The notes below the pieces were generated by a model, which saw only the letters and a list, made by a program, of their open reading frames with translations, was not told the origin of the DNA and ran no database searches. A stretch of 64,000 bases of DNA from JAOUJD01 sp963841815 (lineage in GTDB: Bacteria > Pseudomonadota > Gammaproteobacteria > Burkholderiales > Burkholderiaceae_F). The stretch is from positions 124,001 through 188,000 of the forward strand of contig CAWJEE010000016.1 of NCBI GenBank assembly GCA_963841815.1, written 5' to 3'. The translations under genes and the position numbers were made by a program. Positions 17,515-26,811 of this stretch are shown in pieces (positions within the stretch are counted from its first letter, which is position 1; every line of letters starts with the position of its first letter).

Positions 17515-17544
17515 TTGCGCCCGGTGCGCTTAAGCAGGAATAAT
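17515..17544 (+). promoter_or_regulatory. Possible sigma70-like promoter of the fdh operon
   Basis: TTGCGC at 17515-17520 and AATAAT at 17539-17544 are separated by 18 bases, 34 bases upstream of the DUF3305 start codon. The -10 match is good, the -35 weak. It lies in the only sizeable gap upstream of the operon. Confidence 0.35.
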
Positions 17545-17577
17545 CTCCATCGTTCGAAGGAAGATAACATCGAAGCA

Positions 17578-18057
17578 ATGCTTCATCCCTTGAGAAGGCC
17601 GGCCGCGGTCGTGACCGCAAGGCGCATCGTCGACAACCCGTGGACATCCGCGATCTGGGTGCCCATCGCCGTCATCGAACGAGAGGGCGCGCGCAGCGAG
17701 GGGCCGATCCTGCTCGAGCGCAATGAGGCGGGCGAGCAGTGGCTGCATCTCGGCTTCGAAGTCGAGTTGAACCGCACCGAGGCCGAGGGCTACTACCTGA
17801 ACCTGACAACTGATCAGCCTGTCGCCTTCGTGGAGTGGGAGCTCACCGATATGGGCGCCGAGCCGCGCTGGGTCACGCTCAGTTACCACGAGGCAGCGCG
17901 GCGCCTCGATGGTGGCGCCGAGGTCGAGGCGGTGCCCATGCCCGGCGATTGGCTGCCTTGGCTCGCCGCTTTCACGCAGCAGCATTTGAAGGCGCCGGAG
18001 AAGAAGCGCCGCCCGGCGCCGGCGTCGTTCCTCGGCGCGAAGCGCGACAACGCATGA
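17578..18057 (+). CDS. DUF3305 family protein, first gene of the fdh operon
   Basis: 159 aa, no signal peptide, so probably cytoplasmic. It matches the DUF3305 pattern (NPWTSAIWVPIAVIE near the N-terminus, GFEVELNRTEAEGYYLNLT in the middle, PMPGDWLPWLAAFTQQH toward the end) and ends in a basic Lys/Arg/Pro tail. DUF3305 genes are regularly found at the head of betaproteobacterial formate dehydrogenase operons, but no activity is assigned. ATG 17578 is chosen since it is the first in-frame ATG after the probable promoter; in-frame codons further upstream overlap fdhD on the other strand. Confidence 0.82.
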   Translation: MLHPLRRPAAVVTARRIVDNPWTSAIWVPIAVIEREGARSEGPILLERNEAGEQWLHLGFEVELNRTEAEGYYLNLTTDQPVAFVEWELTDMGAEPRWVTLSYHEAARRLDGGAEVEAVPMPGDWLPWLAAFTQQHLKAPEKKRRPAPASFLGAKRDNA

Positions 18058-18130
18058 GTCCGCAGGAGTGCCTGGCGTTCGCATCCCGACGTGCGCGGCG
18101 CGCAGGCCGACCTGCGTGATCGGTAACCGG

Positions 18131-18871
18131 ATGAGCGCTGATTCGGAATCCTTCCTCGCTCGCTGGTCGCGGCGCAAGCTGGCCGCCGAGCGCGAGGCCG
18201 AGCGACCTGCCGAGAGTCTCGCGCCAGAGGCTGCGGCCGCTCTGCCGATGCAGGACGAGGGCGAGGGGGTTGCGGCGGTTGAACCGGTTTCGGTGCCTGC
18301 GCCGGCAATCGACCCTGCGGCGAAGACCGAAGTACCGCTGCCTTCGATCGAATCGCTCGATGGCTTGCGTTCGGACTACCAGGCGTTCTTCCAGCAGCCC
18401 GTCGCCGACGAATTGCGTCGCGCCGCGCTGAAGAAGCTCTTCGCCGACCCGCACTTCAACCAGATGGACATGCTCGACGTGTATGTCGACGACTACACGC
18501 AGTTCGAGCCCTTGCCGGATGCGATGCGGTTGCGCCTGCCCAGTGCGCGCGACTTTCTGCTCGATTCGGAGCACGCTGCGCTGGAAGCGGCGGACGCATC
18601 GGGGGGCACTGGCGGCGAAACGCAGCAATCCCCGGTGGCCATCGCTCGTGGGGATGTCGACGCCGAAGCGAGTCCCGGCGACGGCGGTGAGGGATGCGAC
18701 CTCGCCGCCGATGACGCGAAGCTCGAGCCGACTTCCGCGCTGACGGGCCTGCCGACGGCCGTGTCCTCGGATGTGCCGTCAGTCGAAGATCCGGCCGGAC
18801 CGTTGCACGAGGCTTCTTCAACTGCCGGTCCGTTGGGCAAGCCAATTGCTCCCGATCCCACTTCAACCTGA
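18131..18871 (+). CDS. DUF3306 family protein
   Basis: 246 aa. The N-terminal SFLARWSRRKLAAE motif (~7-20) is the hallmark of DUF3306. A central conserved block has SIESLDGLRSDYQAFFQQPV and LFADPHFNQMDMLDVYVDDY (about 115-130 residues in). The C-terminal ~85 residues are acidic, Ala/Ser/Pro-rich and probably disordered. It always partners DUF3305 in fdh loci. A maturation or electron-transfer assembly role is possible but unproven. It lies between DUF3305 and the polyferredoxin gene with short gaps, so operon membership is clear. Confidence 0.82.
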   Translation: MSADSESFLARWSRRKLAAEREAERPAESLAPEAAAALPMQDEGEGVAAVEPVSVPAPAIDPAAKTEVPLPSIESLDGLRSDYQAFFQQPVADELRRAALKKLFADPHFNQMDMLDVYVDDYTQFEPLPDAMRLRLPSARDFLLDSEHAALEAADASGGTGGETQQSPVAIARGDVDAEASPGDGGEGCDLAADDAKLEPTSALTGLPTAVSSDVPSVEDPAGPLHEASSTAGPLGKPIAPDPTST

Positions 18872-18877
18872 GTCCGC

Positions 18878-20956
18878 ATGGCCACGCAAGGCAACACGCT
18901 GAAAGTCTGCAACTGCAATCGCACCATGAAGCTGGACGGCGCGGCGCTCGGCCGCGCGCTTGGGCGTGAGGCGATTCCGATCCACACCGAGCTGTGTCGC
19001 AGGGAAGTGGACAGCTTCACCTCGGCGCTGGGAGGTTCCACCTGCACGGTCGCCTGCACGCAGGAGGCACCGCTGTTCACGGAACTGGCCGCGGGCGCTG
19101 GTGCGTCGACGGAGTTGAAGTTCGTCGATATCCGCGAGGCGGCTGGATGGTCGGCCGAAGGCGCCGCGGCGAACGCGAAGATCGCGGCGCTGCTGGCGCT
19201 GGCGGACGTGCCTGAGCCTCAGCCGGTCTCGGTTGTGTCGTACGCGTCGAAGGGCGAAGTGCTGATCATCGGTCCGGCCGAGGCGGCGGTCGCGTGGGCG
19301 GAGCAGCTGGCCGACAGCCTGTCGGTTGCCGTCCTCATCACGACCGCACGCGGCGCGGAACTGCCTGCAACGCGTCGCTATCCGGTGTGGTCGGGGATGC
19401 CGCGATCAGTGCAGGGGTATCTGGGCAAGTTCGAGGTCCAGTGGGAGCAGGTCAACCCGATCGATCTCGAGGCCTGCACTCGCTGCAACGCCTGCATCAG
19501 GGCGTGTCCGGAGCAGGCGATCGACTTGACCTACCAGGTCGACCTCACGCGCTGCAAGTCGCACCGGGCGTGCGTGAAGGCCTGTGGCGCGATCGGCGCG
19601 ATCGACTTTGGCCGCGCCGCGTCGACGCGCACCGAGCAGTTCGACCTCGTGTTCGACCTTTCCGCGCAGCCGTTGATGCGAATGCCCGAAACGCCGTTCG
19701 GCTACCTGGCGCCGGGCGCCGATCCGCTGGAGCAGGCGCAGGCGGCCGTGCGGCTGGCGCAGATGGTGGGCGAGTTCGAGAAGCCGCGCTATGTGCAGTA
19801 CGAAGAGAAGCTCTGCGCACACAGTCGCAACACCAAGACAGGTTGCACCCGCTGCATCGACGCCTGCGCGACCGGGGCCGTCGTCTCGCTCGGCGACAAG
19901 ATCTGGGCGCACCCCTTCCTGTGCATGGGCTGCGGTGACTGCGCAACGACATGTCCGACGGGCGCGCTGCGCTTTGCCTACCCCGGCGTCGCCGACATCG
20001 GGGCGCGCCTGCGCAGGCTCCTCTCGGTTTATCGCGCAGCGGGCGGCCAGGACGCCGCGCTGCTGTTCCATAACGGCACGAGCGGCCGGGCGCTGATTTC
20101 GAGGTTGGCGCGCTTGGGCAAGGGGCTGCCGGCGCGCGTCGTTCCGATCGAGGTGCATGGCGTGGCAACAATCGGCCTCGACGTCGTCCTGGGCGCCGTT
20201 GCCTATGGCGCCAGCCAGGTGTTCTCGCTGCTCGACGACGACGGCGCCGATGAGCACGGCACGCTGCTCGAGCAGCAGGCCCGTCTCGCCGACGCGATCC
20301 TGAACGGATTGGGATTCAGCGGCACTCACTGGCAGGTCCTGCATGCCGAGGAGCCCAACGCGCTGCAGGCGGCGTTATGGTCGTCGCGGCCGGCGGCGAC
20401 CGTCTCCGCACCTGCGACCTTTCACCTGTCCAACCGCAAGCGCGAGACGCTCGACTTCGCCATTCATCACCTCGTGCAGCAGGCGTCGGCACCGCCGGAG
20501 CAGATCGCGCTGCCGTCCGGTTCGCCGTTCGGCACCCTTGCGATCAATGCCTCGCGCTGCACGCTGTGCAAGGCCTGCATCGGCGCCTGTCCGAGTTCCG
20601 CGCTGCTGGATTCCGAGGACGCGCCGAAGCTGCTCTTCATCGAGCAGAACTGCGTGCAGTGCGGCCTGTGCGAGACGACTTGTCCGGAGCAGGCCATCAG
20701 CCTGGTGCCGCGCCTTCTGGTGACGCCGGCAGCGCGCCAGCGGACCACGCTGCACGAAGCCGAACCGTTCCATTGCGTGCGCTGCGGCGCGCCCTTCGGG
20801 ACGCGGCAGATGATCGACGTGATGACCGGCCGGCTCGGCGCGCATCCGATGTTCTCCGGTACGGCGCTGCGGCGCATCCAGATGTGCGCTGACTGTCGCG
20901 TGATCGACATGATGGAGTCGAAGAGCGAAATGTCGATCTTCGAGGTCAAGCGATGA
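18878..20956 (+). CDS. Multi-cluster 4Fe-4S polyferredoxin of the fdh operon
   Basis: 692 aa cytoplasmic protein with at least six ferredoxin-type Cys motifs: CTRCNACIRACPEQA (~200), CKSHRACVKACGAI just after, CTRCIDACATGA (~327), CMGCGDCATTCPTGA (~349), CTLCKACIGACPSSA (~563) and CVQCGLCETTCPEQA (~590). There is an extra Cys-rich N-terminal VCNCNRTM and two CxxC pairs near the C-terminus. The region between motif groups includes a DsrE/hydrogenase-delta-like stretch (DVVLGAVAYGASQVFSLLDD). It probably carries electrons or clusters during formate dehydrogenase maturation, but its exact role is unknown. Its end overlaps the chaperone start (ATGA). Confidence 0.85.
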   Translation: MATQGNTLKVCNCNRTMKLDGAALGRALGREAIPIHTELCRREVDSFTSALGGSTCTVACTQEAPLFTELAAGAGASTELKFVDIREAAGWSAEGAAANAKIAALLALADVPEPQPVSVVSYASKGEVLIIGPAEAAVAWAEQLADSLSVAVLITTARGAELPATRRYPVWSGMPRSVQGYLGKFEVQWEQVNPIDLEACTRCNACIRACPEQAIDLTYQVDLTRCKSHRACVKACGAIGAIDFGRAASTRTEQFDLVFDLSAQPLMRMPETPFGYLAPGADPLEQAQAAVRLAQMVGEFEKPRYVQYEEKLCAHSRNTKTGCTRCIDACATGAVVSLGDKIWAHPFLCMGCGDCATTCPTGALRFAYPGVADIGARLRRLLSVYRAAGGQDAALLFHNGTSGRALISRLARLGKGLPARVVPIEVHGVATIGLDVVLGAVAYGASQVFSLLDDDGADEHGTLLEQQARLADAILNGLGFSGTHWQVLHAEEPNALQAALWSSRPAATVSAPATFHLSNRKRETLDFAIHHLVQQASAPPEQIALPSGSPFGTLAINASRCTLCKACIGACPSSALLDSEDAPKLLFIEQNCVQCGLCETTCPEQAISLVPRLLVTPAARQRTTLHEAEPFHCVRCGAPFGTRQMIDVMTGRLGAHPMFSGTALRRIQMCADCRVIDMMESKSEMSIFEVKR

Positions 20957-21567
20957 GCGCTCGCCAGGCTGCGCCGGACGTGGCGCTCGCGCCCGAGGAC
21001 GAGGGTCGTCTGCAGTTCTACGCGCTGCTGGCGCGCTTGTTCGCCGCGGGGCCGGACGACGGGCTGCTTCGCGCGTTGGCGCAGTCGGCCGGCGGCATCG
21101 AGGGTGATGGCGAACTGGCGCGGGCGTGGAATGACCTTGCCACCGCCGCTGCGAATACGTCCGCGCGGGACGCGACGCTGGAATTCGACGCGACGTTCAT
21201 CGGAGTCGGCAGGGCGGCGGTCAGCACGTACCTGTCGCACTACCTCCCTGTCACGCGCAAGGAGGTGGTGCTGGTCGAGTTGCGCGACACGCTGCGTCAA
21301 CTCGGGCTCGCGCGCACGGCCGCTTCGGCCGAGCCGGAAGATAACCTGACTGCGGTGCTGGAGGTCATGCGTCACCTCGTGGCAGCCGGATCCGATGCGC
21401 AGTCGCTGGAACTCCAGCGGGACTTTTTTGTCCGTTATCTGCAGCCGGCCTATCGAGGATTTTGTGGTGCGGCGCACAAGGTCGAGCTGAGCAACTTCTA
21501 CGACGCAGCGGTTCGGCTGCTCGAGGCTTTCATGGAGTCTGATCTAGCGCAATTCGAGATGGGCTAG
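20953..21567 (+). CDS. TorD/DmsD-family redox-enzyme chaperone
   Basis: 204 aa, all-alpha. It fits the TorD-like family, with YALLARLFAAGPDD near the N-terminus, a conserved EFDATFIGVGRAAVSTYLSH (~77-96) in place of the YxxLF..G core, and FFVRYLQPAYRGFCGAA near the C-terminus. Such proteins bind the Tat leader of a molybdoenzyme and hold the apoprotein until bis-MGD is inserted. Its position upstream of fdhA makes FdhA the likely client. ATGA overlap with the polyferredoxin gene indicates translational coupling. Confidence 0.85.
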   Translation: MSARQAAPDVALAPEDEGRLQFYALLARLFAAGPDDGLLRALAQSAGGIEGDGELARAWNDLATAAANTSARDATLEFDATFIGVGRAAVSTYLSHYLPVTRKEVVLVELRDTLRQLGLARTAASAEPEDNLTAVLEVMRHLVAAGSDAQSLELQRDFFVRYLQPAYRGFCGAAHKVELSNFYDAAVRLLEAFMESDLAQFEMG

Positions 21568-21652
21568 GCAGAGGCATTGGAACCTAAGCGTTGACTGACA
21601 CTTCGCGGCTGGGCGATGATGCGGCAGCCAAGGGGAATGAAGGACCGTTCAT

Positions 21653-21853
21653 ATGAAAAGTGCAGAACCGAGCCGTCGCGGCTTCTTCAAGACAGTCGCC
21701 ATTGGCGGCGCCGCTGCGGCTGCTGCCGTGGCGACGACTCTCATCGGCGAGCGTAAAACGGGGACGGGCACTGCTGTTGCCGAGGACTCGACGCGGGCCG
21801 GTTATCGCGAAACCGCGCACATCCGGAATTACTACCGCACCACCCAGGTCTAG
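21653..21853 (+). CDS. FdhX-type small Tat-signal protein of the fdh region
   Basis: 66 aa. The twin-arginine leader PSRRGFFKTVAIGGAAAAAA is followed by a short tail ending ETAHIRNYYRTTQV. This matches the small 'formate dehydrogenase region Tat-target' peptides found directly before fdhA in proteobacteria. The hydrophobic segment could stay as a membrane anchor, making it a tiny extra subunit; this is inference. Gap to fdhA is 15 bases, containing GGGAG. Confidence 0.85.
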   Translation: MKSAEPSRRGFFKTVAIGGAAAAAAVATTLIGERKTGTGTAVAEDSTRAGYRETAHIRNYYRTTQV

Positions 21854-21868
21854 ACGGGAGACTCCCCG

Positions 21869-24832
21869 ATGCTTACGAAGAAATCCGCGGGGGCCGCGAC
21901 GGCCCAGGGCCGCCTTGCGCGCGCTGTTTCCGGCATGCGTGGCCGGACGATCGATCGACGCACGTTCCTGAAGCGCTCCGGTGTGACCGCTGGAGCTGCG
22001 GCCTTCGCGGCGCAACTGCCGTACGGTGCTATCGGCAAGGCCGAGGCGGCAACCGCGGCCGAGCCTGCGGGCAATGGCACCCAGATTCGCCGCACTGTCT
22101 GCACGCACTGCTCTGTCGGGTGCGCGGTCGATGCCGTCGTGAAGAACGGTGTGTGGGTAGGCCAGGAGCCGGTGTTCGAATCACCGCTGAACCTCGGCGC
22201 GCACTGCGCCAAGGGCGCTTCGGTGCGCGAGCACGGCATGACTGAGCATTCCCACCGACTGAAGTACCCGATGAAGCTGGTCGACGGCAAGTACCAGAAG
22301 ATCGGCTGGGACCAGGCGATCGACGAGATCAGCGCGAAGATGGCCAAGATCCGCGAGGAGTCCGGGCCCGACGCTGCCTACTTCATCGGCTCGTCCAAGC
22401 AAAGCAACGAGCAGTCGTATCTGTTTCGGAAGTTCGTTTCGCTCTGGGGCACCAACAACTGTGATCACCAGGCGCGAATCTGCCACTCCACGACGGTCGC
22501 CGGTGTGGCGAATACGTGGGGGTACGGCGCGATGACGAACTCCTACAACGACATGCTCAACACGAAGGCGATGCTGTACATCGGGTCGAATGCCGCAGAG
22601 GCGCACCCGGTGTCGATGCTGTTCTCCCTGCACGCCAAGGAGACCGGCGCCAAGATGATCGTTGTCGATCCGCGTTTCACGCGGACGGCGGCCAAGGCCG
22701 ATCAGTACATCCGGTTGCGTTCGGGCGGCGACATTCCGTTCCTGTACGGAATGATGTATCACATCTTCAAGAATGGCTGGGAGGACAAGGCCTACATTGC
22801 GGCCCGGGTCTATGGCATGGACAAGGTCAAGGAGGAGGCCATGAAGTGGACTCCGGACAAGGTGACCGAAGCCTGCGGAGTCCCCGAAGACCAGGTATTG
22901 CTGGCTGCCGAAACGATGGCCAAGAACCGGCCCAGCACCATCGTGTGGTGCATGGGACAGACCCAGCACACGATCGGCAACGCGATCGTGCGCGCCTCCT
23001 GCCTGCTGCAGCTGACCCTCGGCAATATCGGCGTGTCGGGCGGAGGCGCCAACATTTTCCGCGGTCATGACAATGTCCAGGGTGCAACCGACGTCGGACC
23101 GAACCCGGACTCGCTGCCCGGCTACTACGGCATTGCCGCCGGCTCCTGGGCGCACTGGGCAAAGGTATGGAACGTCGACCTCGACTGGCTGAAGAAGCGC
23201 TTCGCGTCGGACGCGATGATGACCAAGCCGGGTACGACGGTCAGTCGCTGGATCGACGCGGTGCTGGAACCCAGCGAGGCGATCGGCCAGGGGTCGAACT
23301 TGCGGGCGGTCTTCTACTGGGGCCATGCGCCCAACTCGCAGACGCGCGGTCTCGAGATGAAGCAGGCCATGGACAAGCTCGATCTTCTTGTTGTGGTCGA
23401 CCCTTATCCGTCGGCAACCGCGGCGATGGCGGCGATGCCGGGGCCGGCGGGTGGCAAGGTCAACCCCAACCGGGCCGTCTACCTGCTTCCCGCGTGCACG
23501 CAATTCGAAACGTCTGGCTCGGTTACTGCGTCCGGCCGTTCGATCCAGTGGCGCGAGAAGGTCATCGAGCCCTTGTTCGAGTCGAGGACCGACCACGCGA
23601 TCATGCTGCGCTTCGCGCAGAAGTGGGGGTTCGGCGATCAACTGTTGGGCAAGCGGGACGGCAAACAGAACATCCGGACCGTCCAAGGCGCGGGCGGCTG
23701 GGAAGAACCGGTGGTCGAGGACATCCTCGCGAACGAGATCAACCGCGGCACTTGGACGATTGGCTACACCGGGCAGAGCCCCGAGCGGCTGAAGCTGCAC
23801 ATGAAGCACATGGGGACCTTCGACGTGAAGTCCCTGCGTGCCAAGGGTGGACCGTGCGATGGTGACTACTTCGGTTTGCCTTGGCCGTGCTGGGGCACAC
23901 CGGAGATGAAGCACCCGGGCTCGTCGAATCTTTATGACAATTCGAAGTCGGTAATGGACGGCGGCGGCAATTTCCGCGCCAACTTCGGTGTCGAGCGGGA
24001 TGGCGTCAACCTGCTGGCTGAAGCCGGCTCGCATTCAAAGGGTGCCGACATCACCACGGGCTATCCAGAATTCGATCACGTGTTCCTGAAGAAGCTCGGC
24101 TGGTGGAGCGAACTGACCGAGGACGAGAAGAAGGCGGCCGAGGGCAAGAACTGGAAGACCGACCTTTCGGGCGGGATCATTCGGGTGGTGATGACCAAAC
24201 ACCAGTGCCATCCGTTCGGAAATGCCAAGGCGCGGGCCGTGGTCTGGAATTTCCCGGATCCGGTCCCGCTGCATCGCGAACCGCTGTTCAGCAATCGACC
24301 GGATCTTGTTGCCAAGTACCCAACGCACGCCGACCGCAAGGAGTTCTGGCGCGTGCCGACGCTCTACAAGACCGTGCAGGACAAGAACATGGCCGACAAG
24401 GTCTACGAGAAATTCCCGCTCGTGATGACCTCGGGTCGCCTGACGGAATTCGAGGGCGGTGGCGATGAGACGCGTTCGAATCCGTGGCTCGCGGAACTGC
24501 AGCAGAACATGTTCATCGAGATCAATCCGAAGGCTGCCAACGACCGCGGCATCCGCAATGGCGAGTGGGTCTGGGTGAACACCCCGACCGGCGCGAAGCT
24601 CAAGGTCATGGCCCAAGTGACCGAGCGGGTCGGGCCGGACACCGTGTTCATGCCCTTCCACTTCGCGGGATGGTGGCAAGGCAAGGACCTGGTGGACAGC
24701 TACCCGGCCGGAGCCGCGCCGATCACCCGGGGCGAGGCGATCAACACGAGCACGACGTACGGGTATGACGCGGTGACGAACATGCAGGAAGGGACCAAGA
24801 CGTCCCTTTGCCAGGTGGTCAAGCTGGCCTGA
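21869..24832 (+). CDS. fdhA: Formate dehydrogenase catalytic (alpha) subunit, Mo/W-bis-MGD
   Basis: 987 aa. The Tat signal DRRTFLKRSG (~30-39) directs folded export to the periplasm. A 4Fe-4S site CTHCSVGC (~77-84) has its fourth Cys at ~111. The Mo/W ligand segment reads ARICHSTTVAG; the metal-binding residue is Cys205, encoded by TGC at 22481, not selenocysteine. The catalytic His follows it. The MGD-binding domain and a C-terminal molydopterin-dinucleotide domain (PLVMTSGRLTEFEGGGDETR near 850) are intact. It oxidises formate to CO2 and passes electrons to FdhB. The frame is continuous over nearly 3 kb. Confidence 0.97.
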   Translation: MLTKKSAGAATAQGRLARAVSGMRGRTIDRRTFLKRSGVTAGAAAFAAQLPYGAIGKAEAATAAEPAGNGTQIRRTVCTHCSVGCAVDAVVKNGVWVGQEPVFESPLNLGAHCAKGASVREHGMTEHSHRLKYPMKLVDGKYQKIGWDQAIDEISAKMAKIREESGPDAAYFIGSSKQSNEQSYLFRKFVSLWGTNNCDHQARICHSTTVAGVANTWGYGAMTNSYNDMLNTKAMLYIGSNAAEAHPVSMLFSLHAKETGAKMIVVDPRFTRTAAKADQYIRLRSGGDIPFLYGMMYHIFKNGWEDKAYIAARVYGMDKVKEEAMKWTPDKVTEACGVPEDQVLLAAETMAKNRPSTIVWCMGQTQHTIGNAIVRASCLLQLTLGNIGVSGGGANIFRGHDNVQGATDVGPNPDSLPGYYGIAAGSWAHWAKVWNVDLDWLKKRFASDAMMTKPGTTVSRWIDAVLEPSEAIGQGSNLRAVFYWGHAPNSQTRGLEMKQAMDKLDLLVVVDPYPSATAAMAAMPGPAGGKVNPNRAVYLLPACTQFETSGSVTASGRSIQWREKVIEPLFESRTDHAIMLRFAQKWGFGDQLLGKRDGKQNIRTVQGAGGWEEPVVEDILANEINRGTWTIGYTGQSPERLKLHMKHMGTFDVKSLRAKGGPCDGDYFGLPWPCWGTPEMKHPGSSNLYDNSKSVMDGGGNFRANFGVERDGVNLLAEAGSHSKGADITTGYPEFDHVFLKKLGWWSELTEDEKKAAEGKNWKTDLSGGIIRVVMTKHQCHPFGNAKARAVVWNFPDPVPLHREPLFSNRPDLVAKYPTHADRKEFWRVPTLYKTVQDKNMADKVYEKFPLVMTSGRLTEFEGGGDETRSNPWLAELQQNMFIEINPKAANDRGIRNGEWVWVNTPTGAKLKVMAQVTERVGPDTVFMPFHFAGWWQGKDLVDSYPAGAAPITRGEAINTSTTYGYDAVTNMQEGTKTSLCQVVKLA

Positions 24833-24864
24833 GAGGCCTCGAGAACGATACAAGGAGACTCAAG

Positions 24865-25491
24865 ATGGCCCGCATGAAGTTCATCTGTGATGCCAACCGC
24901 TGCATCGAGTGCAACGGATGCGTCACTGCCTGCAAGAACGCGAACGAAGTTCCGTGGGGCGTGAACCGGCGACGCGTCGTCACGCTCAATGACGGCGTAC
25001 CCGGCGAACGCTCGATCTCGGTCGCCTGCATGCACTGCTCCGACGCGCCGTGCATGGCCGTATGCCCGGTCGATTGTTTCGTCCGGAGCGAAGACGGCGT
25101 GGTGCTGCACGACAAGGATCAGTGCATTGGCTGCGGCTACTGCCTGTATGCCTGCCCGTTTGGTGCGCCACAGTTCCCGCAGGCCGGCGCTTTCGGCGCG
25201 CGCGGCAAAATGGACAAGTGCACGTTCTGCCAGGGCGGCCCCGGCAAGGGCAGCGAGGAAGAGCAGTACGCCAAGTACGGCCAGAACCGCATCGCCGAGG
25301 GCAAGCTGCCGCTGTGCGCCGAGATGTGCTCGACCAAGGCGCTGCTCGCAGGCGACGGCGACGTCATTGCCAACATCTTTCGCGAGCGCGTCACCGTGCG
25401 CGGCAAGGGTTCCGAAGTCATCGGTTGGGCGACTGCGTATGGAGCGCCCAAGGGCGGGACGGCCCCGGCGGCGACGGAGGGCAAGAAATGA
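24865..25491 (+). CDS. fdhB: Formate dehydrogenase iron-sulfur (beta) subunit
   Basis: 208 aa. Four 4Fe-4S motif groups are visible: CIECNGCVTACKN (~14-26), CMHCSDAPCMAVCPVDC (~56-72), CIGCGYCLYACPF (~89-101), and CTFCQGG with CAEMC downstream. It relays electrons from FdhA to cytochrome FdhC. Unlike E. coli FdnH it has no C-terminal membrane helix, so it must be held by FdhC. ATG 24865 follows AAGGAGACTCAAG; the longer frame upstream reaches back into fdhA and is rejected. Its TGA overlaps the ATG of the next small gene. Confidence 0.95.
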   Translation: MARMKFICDANRCIECNGCVTACKNANEVPWGVNRRRVVTLNDGVPGERSISVACMHCSDAPCMAVCPVDCFVRSEDGVVLHDKDQCIGCGYCLYACPFGAPQFPQAGAFGARGKMDKCTFCQGGPGKGSEEEQYAKYGQNRIAEGKLPLCAEMCSTKALLAGDGDVIANIFRERVTVRGKGSEVIGWATAYGAPKGGTAPAATEGKK

Positions 25492-25724
25492 TGCGCAAGT
25501 TCACCATTCCAGGTGCAGTGCTGTGTGCGCTCCTGTCCGCGACCGGACTGTCGGCCTGCGGGGACAGCAAAGTCACATCCTACGAGCCAGGCAAGTACTC
25601 GGGCGCACCGGTAGCTGCGCCTTGGGACTCGCCGCAGTTCGGAGGCAACCGGGCGAAGTGGGAGGCGGCCCTGCAAGCGCGCACGCAGGGTCAGAACGAG
25701 TATTCACCCCAACCCGCCAGGTAG
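25488..25724 (+). CDS. Small lipoprotein between fdhB and fdhC (78 aa)
   Basis: Signal with lipobox LSAC (Cys ~24), then a ~54-residue mature part rich in Gly, Pro, Ser and Lys: VTSYEPGKYSGAPVAAPWDS and a NRAKWEAALQARTQGQNEY helix-like end. No family recognised. The start ATG overlaps the fdhB stop (ATGATG), so it is translationally coupled. It probably sits on the periplasmic side next to the enzyme. The N-terminal mature residues resemble a c-type-cytochrome-less linker; no CxxCH heme motif is present. Function unknown. Confidence 0.75.
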   Translation: MMRKFTIPGAVLCALLSATGLSACGDSKVTSYEPGKYSGAPVAAPWDSPQFGGNRAKWEAALQARTQGQNEYSPQPAR

Positions 25725-25736
25725 GGGAGCCGCCAC

Positions 25737-26795
25737 ATGACGATTCTCTCGTGGCGGGCCGGGCTGGCTGCGGCGGCGCTGGCATTTGCCGGCTTTGCTG
25801 TCGCGCAACCCGCGGCCCCGCAGCAGGACAGCGCACGCCAGCAGGTTCAGCAGAATCTTGCCCAGCCTTACAACAACGCACCGGTCTGGCGTGAGGTGCG
25901 GTCCGGCGAACCGGGCTTCACCAAACTCGGCGCTGGTCCGGAGCAGGGCGTGCTGATCCAGTCGCGCGGCGAAACCTGGCGGCAGGCGCGCGTGCCGGTG
26001 TCCCTGATCGGCGGTCTCCTGGTCGCGCTGGCGATGGTGTCGCTGGGCGGGTTCTACGCCATCCGCGGCTCGATTCCCGTTGGCGAAAGCGGATCGAAGA
26101 CGATGATCCAGCGCTTTCGTCCCGCGGATCGCTACGCGCACTGGACCATGGCCATCGTGTGGGTCACCCTCGCCATCACCGGACTGATCCTCACCTTCGG
26201 CAAGGTGCTGCTGCTGCCGATCATCGGCCACACGCTCTATTCGTGGCTGGCGGCAGCGGCGAAGAACGTCCACAACTTCGTCGGCCCGATCCTGATCGTC
26301 GGCGTCGTGTGGATGTTCATCCGCTACCTGCGGCACAACTGGTTCAACAAGCAGGACTTCATCTGGCTCACCAAGATCGCGGGCAACCTGACCGGGCACG
26401 AATACCCCTCGGGCAAGTTCAACGGCGGCGAGAAGATCGTCTTCTGGTTCTTGCTGGTGTTGCTTACCCCGGTGCTGATCATTTCGGGCCTGGTGCTCAA
26501 CTTCCCGAACTTCGGCCAGACCCGTGAAACCATGCAGACCTTCAACGTCATCCACATGGTGCTGGCGTATGTGGCGATTGCCATGGCCTGCGTGCACATC
26601 TACCTGGGCACGATCGGCATGAAGGGAGCCTACCGCGCGATGCGCGACGGGTACGTGACCGCCGAGTGGGCCAAGCACCACCACGAGCTCTGGTACAACG
26701 ACGTCAAGGCCGGCAAGGTGCCCGAGAGTCCGATGGTGTCCGAGGCTGCCGTGCCGGAACCCATCCGCCGCTCAATCCAGCTCGCTGTCAAATAG
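25737..26795 (+). CDS. fdhC: Formate dehydrogenase cytochrome b556 (gamma) subunit
   Basis: 352 aa. An N-terminal signal-like segment (~1-24) is followed by ~65 periplasmic residues and then about five membrane helices. Candidate heme-b ligands are the His of RYAHWTM (~125), VHNFVGP (~180) and the pair in HMVLAYVAIAMACVHIYLG (~268-286). It anchors the FdhAB dimer and delivers electrons to the quinone pool. The periplasmic N-terminal extension before the first core helix is longer than in E. coli FdnI (217 aa) and typical of the FdhC type. The gap to the upstream lipoprotein is 12 bases. Confidence 0.93.
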   Translation: MTILSWRAGLAAAALAFAGFAVAQPAAPQQDSARQQVQQNLAQPYNNAPVWREVRSGEPGFTKLGAGPEQGVLIQSRGETWRQARVPVSLIGGLLVALAMVSLGGFYAIRGSIPVGESGSKTMIQRFRPADRYAHWTMAIVWVTLAITGLILTFGKVLLLPIIGHTLYSWLAAAAKNVHNFVGPILIVGVVWMFIRYLRHNWFNKQDFIWLTKIAGNLTGHEYPSGKFNGGEKIVFWFLLVLLTPVLIISGLVLNFPNFGQTRETMQTFNVIHMVLAYVAIAMACVHIYLGTIGMKGAYRAMRDGYVTAEWAKHHHELWYNDVKAGKVPESPMVSEAAVPEPIRRSIQLAVK

Positions 26796-26811
26796 AGTCA
26801 TCGGGGGAGTC

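Noticed and set aside
22460..22500. Selenocysteine codon in fdhA
   Set aside because: The metal-ligand position (residue 205) is TGC, cysteine; there is no in-frame TGA in the gene.
22181..24034. 617-codon minus-strand frame inside fdhA
   Set aside because: Fully antisense to an intact catalytic subunit and lacks any domain.
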